From Elusimicrobiota bacterium (lineage in GTDB: Bacteria; Elusimicrobiota; Elusimicrobia; UBA1565; UBA9628), in contig DMMY01000019.1 of assembly GCA_003452935.1 (NCBI GenBank), positions 1-29,000 on the forward strand: 29,000 nucleotides of DNA. The letters run 5' to 3'. The notes beneath the pieces are model-generated. The model did not search any database, was not told the DNA's origin, and saw nothing but the letters and a program-made list of their open reading frames with translations. Below, piece by piece: positions 23,071 through 29,000 of the stretch (the first letter of the stretch is position 1; the number at the start of each line of letters is the position of its first letter). A program made the translations under genes and the position numbers.

Positions 23071-24345
23071 ATGAATAACTGGCGCATCAAAACCTCGCTC
23101 TTTTTGAATTATTTCGTTTTCGCCATCCTCCTCAACAGCGTGGGCACGGTCATCCTGCAGGTGCAGAACAACTTCAGCGTTTCCAAGCCCGCCGCCAGCG
23201 TGCTGGAGATGTTCAAGGATTTGCCCATAGCGATCATCTCCTTCCTGATAGCCTCTTTCGTCGCGCGCATGGGCTACAAGCGGACCATGCTGGCGGCCTT
23301 GGGCTTCATCTCCGCGGTCGCTCTTTTGGTGCCGACCATGCCGAGTTTTCTCGCCACAAAAATGCTCTTCGCCGCCACCGGAGCGTCGTTCGCCCTGATC
23401 AAGGTTTCCGTCTTCGCCACGATAGGTTTGGTGACGGGCGACGGCAAGGAGCACGCGAGCTTCATGAATTTCCTCGAGTCGTTTTTCATGGTCGGGGTGC
23501 TTTCAGGCTACTTCATATTCGGCGCTTTCGTAGATGAGGCCGATCCCGCCTCCACCTCCTGGTTCAAGGTCTATTATTTCCTGGGCGGCCTCTCGCTTCT
23601 GGCTTTCCTGCTCCTGCTGGCGTCGCCGCTTGACGAATCCGCCATCCGGGCTGAAAAGCCGCAGCCCCTAGCCGGGGAATTCGCCGGCATGCTCAAGCTC
23701 TCGGCTTCCCCGCTCGTCATGGTTTTCGTGTCCTGCGCCTTCCTTTACGTCCTGGTGGAACAAAGCATCATGAGCTGGCTGCCCACTTTCAACAGCCAAG
23801 TGCTGCATTTATCCAACAGGCTCAGCATAGAGATGGCGAGCATCCTGGCGGCCTCGATAGCGCTGGGACGGCTGCTGGCCGGCTTCGCGCTGCGCCGGCT
23901 GCCATGGCTCGCCGTCCTCATCGCCTGCCTGCTCGGCGCCGCCGCCTTGGTGCTGTTGGTGATGCCGATGACGCGGGGACTCGACGCGCGGCTCGTGGTG
24001 CAGTCCCTGCGCGGGGCGCCGCTGGCCGCGTTCGCTTTTCCCATGATAGGCATGCTGCTCGCCCCCATCTATCCGGCCATCAACTCCGTCATCCTCAGTT
24101 CCCTGCCGGAAAGGCAGCACGCGCCCATGAGCGGACTCATAGTCGTGTTCTCCTCCCTCGGCGGCACCACCGGCTCGATCGTGACGGCCTTCATATTCAG
24201 GAACTACGGCGGACAGACGGCTTTCTATTTCTCCCTGGTTCCCATCGCCGTGCTCGCGGCCTGCCTCATGGCCTTCCAGCGCCTCCAAAAGCAGAAAGCC
24301 TCGGCGGCCGCAACCGAGCCCTTGCTGGAGCGGGCCACGGCTTGA
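23071..24345 (+). CDS. Major facilitator superfamily sugar permease (putative)
   Basis: This 12-helix inner-membrane transporter has 424 aa, the usual MFS size. Hydrophobic segments run from about residue 10 to 405 in two halves of six helices, separated by a polar loop near residues 185-215 (DESAIRAEKPQPLAGEF). The loop between helices 2 and 3 has ARMGYKRTML, a recognisable version of MFS motif A. The stretch FMNFLESFFMVGVLSGYFIFGAFVDE and the second-half PMIGMLLAPIYPAINSVILSSLP resemble the FucP/sugar-symporter branch, but subfamily assignment is tentative. The trehalase starts 15 bp after the stop, so trehalose or another disaccharide is the likely cargo; this is inferred from context. No Shine-Dalgarno precedes the ATG; a strong hairpin does. 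Confidence 0.85.
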   Translation: MNNWRIKTSLFLNYFVFAILLNSVGTVILQVQNNFSVSKPAASVLEMFKDLPIAIISFLIASFVARMGYKRTMLAALGFISAVALLVPTMPSFLATKMLFAATGASFALIKVSVFATIGLVTGDGKEHASFMNFLESFFMVGVLSGYFIFGAFVDEADPASTSWFKVYYFLGGLSLLAFLLLLASPLDESAIRAEKPQPLAGEFAGMLKLSASPLVMVFVSCAFLYVLVEQSIMSWLPTFNSQVLHLSNRLSIEMASILAASIALGRLLAGFALRRLPWLAVLIACLLGAAALVLLVMPMTRGLDARLVVQSLRGAPLAAFAFPMIGMLLAPIYPAINSVILSSLPERQHAPMSGLIVVFSSLGGTTGSIVTAFIFRNYGGQTAFYFSLVPIAVLAACLMAFQRLQKQKASAAATEPLLERATA

Positions 24346-24360
24346 ACGCGGGCCGAAGCG

Positions 24361-25851
24361 ATGAAAGACATTCACGAGATATCGGGGCTATTCGAGGATG
24401 CGCAGCTCGCCGCCGCCCTGGGCGACGGCAAGACCTTGGTGGACTGCGTCCTGAAACGTCCCGCCGAGGAAATCGAGAAGGACTATCTGCTGCTGAAAAA
24501 GTCGCCGGGATTCGCGCTGCAACGATTCATCGCCGAGAACTTCGAGCTGCCGCCCTCATACGCGCGGCACTACGAGAGCGACCCAGCGCTCCCCGTAGAG
24601 GAAAACATAAGAAGGCTCTGGGACGTCCTGACCCGCGCTCCTGTCCCGGAAAAGAGCTCCTTGCTGGGATTACCGTTCTCCTATGTCGTCCCGGGCGGAC
24701 GCTTTCGCGAGATTTATTACTGGGATTCCTATTTCACCATGCTGGGCCTCAAGGAGCACGGCCGCGTCGACCTGATCGAGAACATGCTGGCCAACTTCGC
24801 GTTCCTCATCAAGAATCACGGCCACATTCCCAACGGCAACCGGAGCTATTACCTCAGCCGCAGCCAGCCGCCATTCTTCGCGCTGATGACGGAGCTTCTA
24901 GCCGAGTTGCAGGGCGAAACGCGCGTCTATCCCAAGTACCGCTCCGATCTATGCACGGAGCACTCTTTCTGGACGCAAGGAGCCGGCGGCATCCGACCGG
25001 GAGAGGCGCACCGCCGCGTCGTCAGGCTGCCTGACGGCGAGGTCCTCAATCGCTATTATGACGATTCCGCGTCGCCGCGCCCTGAAAGCTACGCGCAAGA
25101 CGTGCGGTTGAGCGCCGCGACCCAACGGACCGCGGCGCAGCTTTATCGGGACCTGCGCGCCGGAGCCGAGAGCGGCTGGGATTTCAGCAGCCGTTGGTTC
25201 GAGAAGGAAAGCGGCCTGGGCTCGATACGGACCACCTCCCTCATCCCGGTCGACCTGAACTGCCTGCTCTACACTCTGGAAAAAACGATCGCCAAGGCCG
25301 AGGGCTCCCTGGGAAACACGGCGGCCGCAGCGAGCTTCGGCGCGCTCGCTGCGGACAGGAAAGCCGCCATCCTCAAATACTGCTGGAACGGCGCGGCCGG
25401 CTTTTTTTGCGATTATGATCTCGTCGGCCAAAAGCCGTCGGGCGTCATTTCCGCGGCGGGGCTGTATCCCCTGTTCGCGGGGATAGCGGATCAGGACCAA
25501 GCCTCGGCCGCGGCCGCCGCGACCAGGAACCGTTTGCTCAAGCGCGGCGGCATTGCAGCGACCGACGAACGCACCGGTCAGCAGTGGGACGCGCCCAACG
25601 GCTGGGCGCCGCTGCAGTGGATAGCCGTCACTGGATTCGAGAAGTACGGCTTGAGCGACTTATCCGAAGATATCGCCCGGCGTTGGCTCTCTCTCAACGA
25701 TAGAGTTTTCCGGGAAACCGGAAAACTCATGGAAAAGTACGACGTGGAGGACGTCGATCGCCCCGCCGGAGGCGGGGAATATGAATCCCAGGACGGATTC
25801 GGCTGGACGAACGGCGTCTACATGGCGATGAAGAGGCTTTACGGGCTATAA
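24361..25851 (+). CDS. treF: Cytoplasmic alpha,alpha-trehalase (GH37)
   Basis: This 496-aa glycoside hydrolase family 37 enzyme splits trehalose into two glucoses. Both family signatures are present: PGGRFREIYYWDSYF at about residue 115, and QWDAPNGWAPLQW near 417. The catalytic acid aspartate should be D274 in ESGWDFSSRWF and the catalytic base E473 in GGGEYESQDGFGWTNGV; both are conserved. There is no signal peptide, so it acts in the cytoplasm as TreF does, on trehalose brought in by a transporter. The permease gene immediately upstream fits this. Residues 1-75 are slightly different from E. coli TreF but align in length. The region before the ATG has no clear Shine-Dalgarno, suggesting coupling to the permease gene. 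Confidence 0.95.
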   Translation: MKDIHEISGLFEDAQLAAALGDGKTLVDCVLKRPAEEIEKDYLLLKKSPGFALQRFIAENFELPPSYARHYESDPALPVEENIRRLWDVLTRAPVPEKSSLLGLPFSYVVPGGRFREIYYWDSYFTMLGLKEHGRVDLIENMLANFAFLIKNHGHIPNGNRSYYLSRSQPPFFALMTELLAELQGETRVYPKYRSDLCTEHSFWTQGAGGIRPGEAHRRVVRLPDGEVLNRYYDDSASPRPESYAQDVRLSAATQRTAAQLYRDLRAGAESGWDFSSRWFEKESGLGSIRTTSLIPVDLNCLLYTLEKTIAKAEGSLGNTAAAASFGALAADRKAAILKYCWNGAAGFFCDYDLVGQKPSGVISAAGLYPLFAGIADQDQASAAAAATRNRLLKRGGIAATDERTGQQWDAPNGWAPLQWIAVTGFEKYGLSDLSEDIARRWLSLNDRVFRETGKLMEKYDVEDVDRPAGGGEYESQDGFGWTNGVYMAMKRLYGL

Positions 25852-25865
25852 CGACCCAGATCGGC

Positions 25866-25898
25866 TTTGTCAAATGTCAAATATCAAGACCTGACCCC
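25866..25898. repeat. REP-like sequence fragment (tentative)
   Basis: A tract with partial internal repeats (GTCAAATGTCAAATATCAAGACC, then TGACCCC) lies between the trehalase and lemA. It resembles, from memory, ends of REP-type elements linked to IS200-like transposases. Only one copy is seen here, so this is weak. Confidence 0.25.
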
Positions 25899-25918
25899 GC
25901 AAAAATTGAGGCGCGAAC

Positions 25919-26491
25919 ATGATTTCTTTGGTGATACTTGGCCTGTCGATATGCCTCATCCTGGGCTTGGCCGGCTACCTAGTCGCAGTCTACAACGGGC
26001 TCATCGTCTTAAAAAACAATATCGAGAAAGCCTGGGCGAACATCGACGTGCTCCTCAAGCAGCGACATGACGAGGTACCCAAGCTCGTCAAGACCTGCGA
26101 AGGCTACCTGCAGTACGAGCGCGATGCCATCAGCAAGGTCATCGAGCTCAGAAGCAACGCCCAATGCGCCCAGGGAGTCGCGGCCAAGGCCGCCAAGGAA
26201 GCGGAACTATCCGCCGGTCTCCGGCGTATTTTCGCCCTAGCCGAGGCTTACCCGAATCTCAAGGCCCAAGCCTCCTTCCAGCAGCTCCAGGGCCGCATCT
26301 CGGATCTGGAAAGCCAGATCGCGGATCGCCGGGAATTCCACAATGAGTCGGTCAACAACTACAACATCCGCATCCAATCCCTCCCGGACAGCTTCGTGGC
26401 CAGCTTCATGAGCCTGATGCCTAGGGAGATGTTCAAGATCATGCCGACGGACCGCCAGGACGCCGGGATGAACTTTAACCAGCCTGCTTGA
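25919..26491 (+). CDS. lemA: LemA family protein
   Basis: This 190-aa membrane-anchored protein has a single N-terminal helix (ISLVILGLSICLILGLAGYLVAVYN) followed by a long helical bundle, the LemA layout. Typical family blocks are NGLIVLKNNIEKAWANIDVLLKQRHDEVPKLVKTCEGYLQYERDAI, FALAEAYPNLKAQASFQQLQGRISDLESQIADRREFHNESVNNYNIRIQSLP, and a C-terminal PREMF. The soluble part is expected outside the cytoplasmic membrane. The exact function of LemA proteins is not established; several are linked to envelope quality control together with HtpX or TPM-domain proteins, none of which is next to it here. GAGG, 7 nt before the ATG, supports the start. It converges with the murein endopeptidase gene. Confidence 0.94.
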   Translation: MISLVILGLSICLILGLAGYLVAVYNGLIVLKNNIEKAWANIDVLLKQRHDEVPKLVKTCEGYLQYERDAISKVIELRSNAQCAQGVAAKAAKEAELSAGLRRIFALAEAYPNLKAQASFQQLQGRISDLESQIADRREFHNESVNNYNIRIQSLPDSFVASFMSLMPREMFKIMPTDRQDAGMNFNQPA

Positions 26492-26599
26492 GCTTCGCAT
26501 CAAAACAGCCGGAAGATCCGACATTCTCGGCCTTGGCGGGATGGGAGCTGGTCCTTGCCTCTTCCACAGCGGATTCAATTCGGCCCGGCTTTCTCCGTT

Positions 26600-27940
26600 C
26601 TAAGGCGCGATCCGTATGTGGAAATGATCCGTATGATTCGCCCACGGAAAGAGCATCCGCTCGGCGCGCCGAATCTGCCAGACAGCCCGCTCTTGTTCGA
26701 CGCCTGAAAGCATATTCGCATTCTTTCTGGCGTAAGACAGGAGCTTGATCCGCAATGAGTCATCGACCCCTATGGCTTCAAGCTTTTCTCCAAAATAGGG
26801 ATTTTGGCAAAGCAAGACGACAAGGTCCCAATTAAGAGCCGCGTCAAAGAGCAAATCTCCCGCTCGCCCCTTCGCATCAAAATGGACGTTGAACCTATCG
26901 ATATCTACGGGCCGCCCCAGCAGGTCCGCGGCCAAAAAAATGATATCCGCATCGCGGCCGTTTTCATGGGAACCATGGTCGGAGACAGGGCCGCCGCCCT
27001 TGCGGGAGAGGTCTCCCAGGCGCAGGCCCGGATGCTCCGGATGTCGTCTTTTGAAATCCGCGGCAAGATAGGCCAGACCCATGACCAGATCGTCGGTCCC
27101 ATAATTACGGCCGCGTTCGGGATTGACATAGACATAGCCGACCCCGCGCATCGGAAGCGCCATGCCATTCTTGAGCCGTCCCCTTCTAAAGGGTTGTCCA
27201 AGAGAGACCGACGGTCCTCCTTTCTTGCGTTTGCCCAAGATGGCGGCGATCTGGGCTGGATCGATCGGCGACGCCGCCTTGCCGGCCGATGTCCGCTCGA
27301 GGCTGGCCGGCGCATAATAGCCCATGACGGCACGGGCAGCTAAACGCCGCCCGGGCGCGAAGCGGGCCTGGGCAGAGCCGGCCGAAACCGCGGACACGCC
27401 TTCGGGAACGGACAAGCCCGCCTCCGAAAACACGCCGGTTACGGCCGAGGCATTCTGGGCAAGGCTGAGGCGGGCCTTGATCTTTTCCCAAGTCCGACGG
27501 GCCTTGCCGGTCACGGACAGTTGGCGCCTTTCCACGGCCGCGAAAGCCGCGACCTGAGCTTTAGCCAACTCAAGATACTTGTCCGTCTCGGCCGAGGCTA
27601 TCGGGGCGCCCGGAGCCAGCTCGGCGATGACGGATCGCTGCCAAGCGTCGAAATCCAGCTCGACCGGCCTCAGTTCCTCCACGTTTCGCGCGACCATGGC
27701 CCGCGCGCGTATGGCTTCCAACTCCGCGACATGGGCCTGGACCCGGCTATCCCGCACCCCGGCCAGGAAGTCCCCCCAATCGGTCACGGCAGCCAGAAGC
27801 AGAAGATTGTCTCTCTTGAAAATACGCGAAGCTGACCCGGCTTGAGAGGAAGACGGCGCAACCGGCGGCCCTGCCTCAACGCATGGGCAGAAAGCCAAAA
27901 CCCCGGCCAAAGCGACAAGAGCGGGCCTGATCGCGCCCAT
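26600..27940 (-). CDS. MepA-type penicillin-insensitive murein endopeptidase with long N-terminal extension
   Basis: This exported zinc peptidase should cleave cross-links in peptidoglycan. The C-terminal ~200 residues carry the M74/LAS metalloprotease motifs: GGGPVSDHGSHENGRDADI with zinc ligands H325 and D332 (the H-x6-D spacing of E. coli MepA), and PWANHTDHFHIRI with H439. E. coli MepA is about 270 aa; here a further ~230 residues precede the catalytic part. That extension is mostly helical, with no family recognised (residues ~40-230). The start was placed at 27940: it gives a compact signal peptide (MGAIRPALVALAGVLAFCPCVEAG) and has TATAAT 6 nt upstream. Starting at 28033 instead would add 31 residues before the signal peptide. 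No Shine-Dalgarno is seen. Confidence 0.85.
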   Translation of the reverse strand: MGAIRPALVALAGVLAFCPCVEAGPPVAPSSSQAGSASRIFKRDNLLLLAAVTDWGDFLAGVRDSRVQAHVAELEAIRARAMVARNVEELRPVELDFDAWQRSVIAELAPGAPIASAETDKYLELAKAQVAAFAAVERRQLSVTGKARRTWEKIKARLSLAQNASAVTGVFSEAGLSVPEGVSAVSAGSAQARFAPGRRLAARAVMGYYAPASLERTSAGKAASPIDPAQIAAILGKRKKGGPSVSLGQPFRRGRLKNGMALPMRGVGYVYVNPERGRNYGTDDLVMGLAYLAADFKRRHPEHPGLRLGDLSRKGGGPVSDHGSHENGRDADIIFLAADLLGRPVDIDRFNVHFDAKGRAGDLLFDAALNWDLVVLLCQNPYFGEKLEAIGVDDSLRIKLLSYARKNANMLSGVEQERAVWQIRRAERMLFPWANHTDHFHIRIAP

Positions 27941-28341
27941 AGTGAAATTATAAGCTTCGGACAACCAATTTCCTAGGCCCCGAAGACCCTTTTGGACATA
28001 GGCCAAAAGACCCATAACGGTGCCGGAGATCATGTTGTTGGACTTGTTGACCTTTTTTTCGAATGAGGTTTGGGATCAGCGACCTAGAAGCTTACACGAC
28101 TGCGAATTGGCTGCGAATGCGGATAAAAAATAATGCCGACAATACGAAAAACGTGATCTCCGGCACCATTTAAAACGGGTGGGTCTAATGACCCAGATCG
28201 GGCTAAGCCGAAATACGGCGTCTATCGGTACCGTTTTGCCCAGGAACACCCGGATCGGTTGCGGTACAATTTTTCATCAGGAAGGATGGGATGTTTTTTT
28301 GGAACTCTCAAATTAGTTGCGTACTCAAGGAGGCTTCTCCG
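27941..28341. other. Intergenic region of lower G+C
   Basis: This 401-bp gap separates two divergent genes. It holds a TATAAT for the minus-strand gene, A/T runs, the small palindrome GGGTC-TAAT-GACCC (28181-28194), a close direct repeat of CTGCGAAT, and TACAAT at 28265-28270, a possible -10 for the rightward gene without a well-placed -35. No credible additional ORF or RNA gene was recognised. Confidence 0.5.
27947..27952 (-). promoter_or_regulatory. TATAAT -10 box, near-leaderless, for the murein endopeptidase gene
   Basis: A perfect minus-strand TATAAT ends 6 nt before the ATG at 27940, the same spacing as at the glycosidase-like gene. No good -35 is visible. Confidence 0.35.
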
Positions 28342-28893
28342 ATGGATACAAATAAGACTAACAAGCTGATATCCGTGGCGCTCATTGCAAGTTTTTTCTT
28401 GTTTTTTGGAAATCAAATATCGGCCAATGCCGAGAACTTGAGCCAAGCGTTTCTGCAAGCTCGGCTGATAGTCAAAGCCGGCAAATCAAATCTGCCGGCG
28501 ACCTCAGACTCTCGATCCATCGAACCGCGTTTGCTACGAGTGGCCAGCGCCAACCCCGGAGGATGCCGACTCTCTGGAGGAAAATCAAGTTATCTTGGAG
28601 GCAAGCAGTCCTATAAGTTCATTAGTCCCGATGGGGTCGAAATGGGCACGTGCGCTTCTCTAAACTATGAAGAGTGCTTTGGATACCTGAGCAGATATAG
28701 TGCCTGTCAGCAATCGGATGCACCGCGTACGCGTACCGGAAGCTGCCGACTCTCCGGAGGAAAATCAAGTTATCTTGGAGGCAAGCAGTCCTATAAGTTC
28801 ATTAGTCCCGATGGGGTCGAAATGGGCACGTGCGCTTCTCTAAACTATGAAGAGTGCTTTGGATACCTGAGCAAATATGACGTATGCAAATAG
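28342..28893 (+). CDS. Small secreted protein with two near-identical Cys-rich repeats
   Basis: No family is recognised. The 183-aa precursor has a signal peptide (MDTNKTNKLISVALIASFFLFFGNQISANA, cleavage near residue 30), a linker to about residue 72, then two ~48-residue repeats with an exact 60-residue period. Each repeat has four cysteines (75, 104, 112, 122 and 135, 164, 172, 182), probably two disulfides, and the motifs CRLSGGKSSYLGGKQ, SPDGVEMGTC and NYEECFGYLS. The repeats differ at only a few C-terminal residues. AGGAGG at 28328-28333, 8 nt upstream, sets the start; an in-frame upstream start at 28291 would place 17 residues before the signal peptide. Coding G+C is about 50%, clearly lower than the rest of the window, which suggests recent acquisition. 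Confidence 0.75.
   Translation: MDTNKTNKLISVALIASFFLFFGNQISANAENLSQAFLQARLIVKAGKSNLPATSDSRSIEPRLLRVASANPGGCRLSGGKSSYLGGKQSYKFISPDGVEMGTCASLNYEECFGYLSRYSACQQSDAPRTRTGSCRLSGGKSSYLGGKQSYKFISPDGVEMGTCASLNYEECFGYLSKYDVCK
28564..28693 (+). repeat. Tandem repeat unit 1 (180-bp period)
   Basis: These 130 bp match 28744-28873 with a single mismatch (T/C at 28575 versus 28755, synonymous for Ser). The last 118 bp (28576-28693) are identical. Confidence 0.97.
28744..28873 (+). repeat. Tandem repeat unit 2 (180-bp period)
   Basis: Second copy of the 28564-28693 unit, offset by exactly 180 bp. Sequence diverges immediately on both sides. Confidence 0.97.
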
Positions 28894-28944
28894 GTAAAAA
28901 TGACTAATCAAAATTCAGGCTCTGCAGTCTCAACGCCGCGGCGA

Positions 28945-28993
28945 CTCTGCGGGCAAGAGTGATGATGCCGGGGTTCACCCGACTTCCGCAGAG
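28945..28993. repeat. Inverted repeat at the right edge
   Basis: CTCTGCGG (28945-28952) and CCGCAGAG (28986-28993) are perfect 8-bp inverted copies enclosing 33 bp that contain GGGTTCACCC. Together with the higher local G+C this looks like the edge of another element or a structured region cut by the window. Confidence 0.4.
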
Positions 28994-29000
28994 GCCCTAA

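Noticed and set aside
28961..29000. Possible tRNA T-arm around GGGTTCACCC near the right edge
   Set aside because: The sequence lacks the GTTCRANNC loop with a pairing 5-bp stem, and no acceptor or anticodon arm can be formed.
1..29000. CRISPR arrays, defence islands, retrons, complete insertion sequences
   Set aside because: No regularly spaced repeats, cas or reverse transcriptase motifs, or transposase genes with terminal repeats were seen on either strand.

Overview
The window is about 29 kb of gene-dense, G+C-rich bacterial DNA. By eye it is roughly 60-65% G+C, with a clearly lower value from about 28030 to the right edge. The gene content suggests a free-living, probably anaerobic or fermentative bacterium: pyruvate phosphate dikinase, archaeal/eukaryal-type prolyl-tRNA synthetase, protein-arginine kinase McsAB, MgtE, a fused FTCD, and exported proteins with Ig-like and FlgD-like C-terminal domains. 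This would fit Elusimicrobiota or a related deep-branching phylum. That placement is inference only; no rRNA or marker phylogeny is available here.

Layout. 3-467: C-terminal end of an exported Ig-like protein. 641-2111: PhoB/OmpR-type response regulator, then exodeoxyribonuclease III 4 bp later. 2118-4180 (minus): mgtE followed by a cytidylate-kinase-like gene. 4246-5672: mcsA-mcsB, overlapping at GTGA. 5735-6361: DUF47/PhoU-like protein. 6416-7936 (minus): GT-C-type membrane protein. 8052-8582: ORF6N-domain protein. 8654-11449: ppdK, ending at a strong terminator. 11505-13438 (minus): adenosine deaminase family gene, then a TrmJ-like methyltransferase. 13625-14074: unrecognised protein with eight cysteines. 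14071-16710 (minus): ftcD, then a malate/L-lactate dehydrogenase family gene. 16827-17255: small membrane protein. 17252-20745 (minus): proS, then a GT39-like protein with C-terminal TPRs. 20830-22863 (minus): exported six-hairpin glycosidase-like protein, divergent from 23071-25851, an MFS permease plus GH37 trehalase. 25919-26491: LemA. 26600-27940 (minus): MepA-type murein endopeptidase with a long N-terminal extension. 28342-28893: small secreted protein made of two nearly identical Cys-rich repeats.

How the genes work together. The most coherent module is 20830-25851. A sugar permease and a cytoplasmic trehalase lie head-to-head with an exported glycosidase-like protein, suggesting uptake and hydrolysis of trehalose or a related glucoside. 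McsAB would be a small protein quality-control cassette, here without ctsR or clpC beside it. Most of the rest is housekeeping: repair, tRNA charging and modification, Mg2+ transport, and the PEP/pyruvate node.

Most notable observations. (1) Several genes without a Shine-Dalgarno have a -10-like TATAAT or TAAAAT 6-9 nt before the start codon, suggesting leaderless mRNAs beside strongly SD-led genes. (2) The right-edge secreted protein arose by a very recent 180-bp tandem duplication in lower-G+C DNA. (3) A long nested hairpin sits just upstream of the SD-less permease start. No CRISPR array, rRNA, tRNA, intact insertion sequence or obvious defence system was seen.
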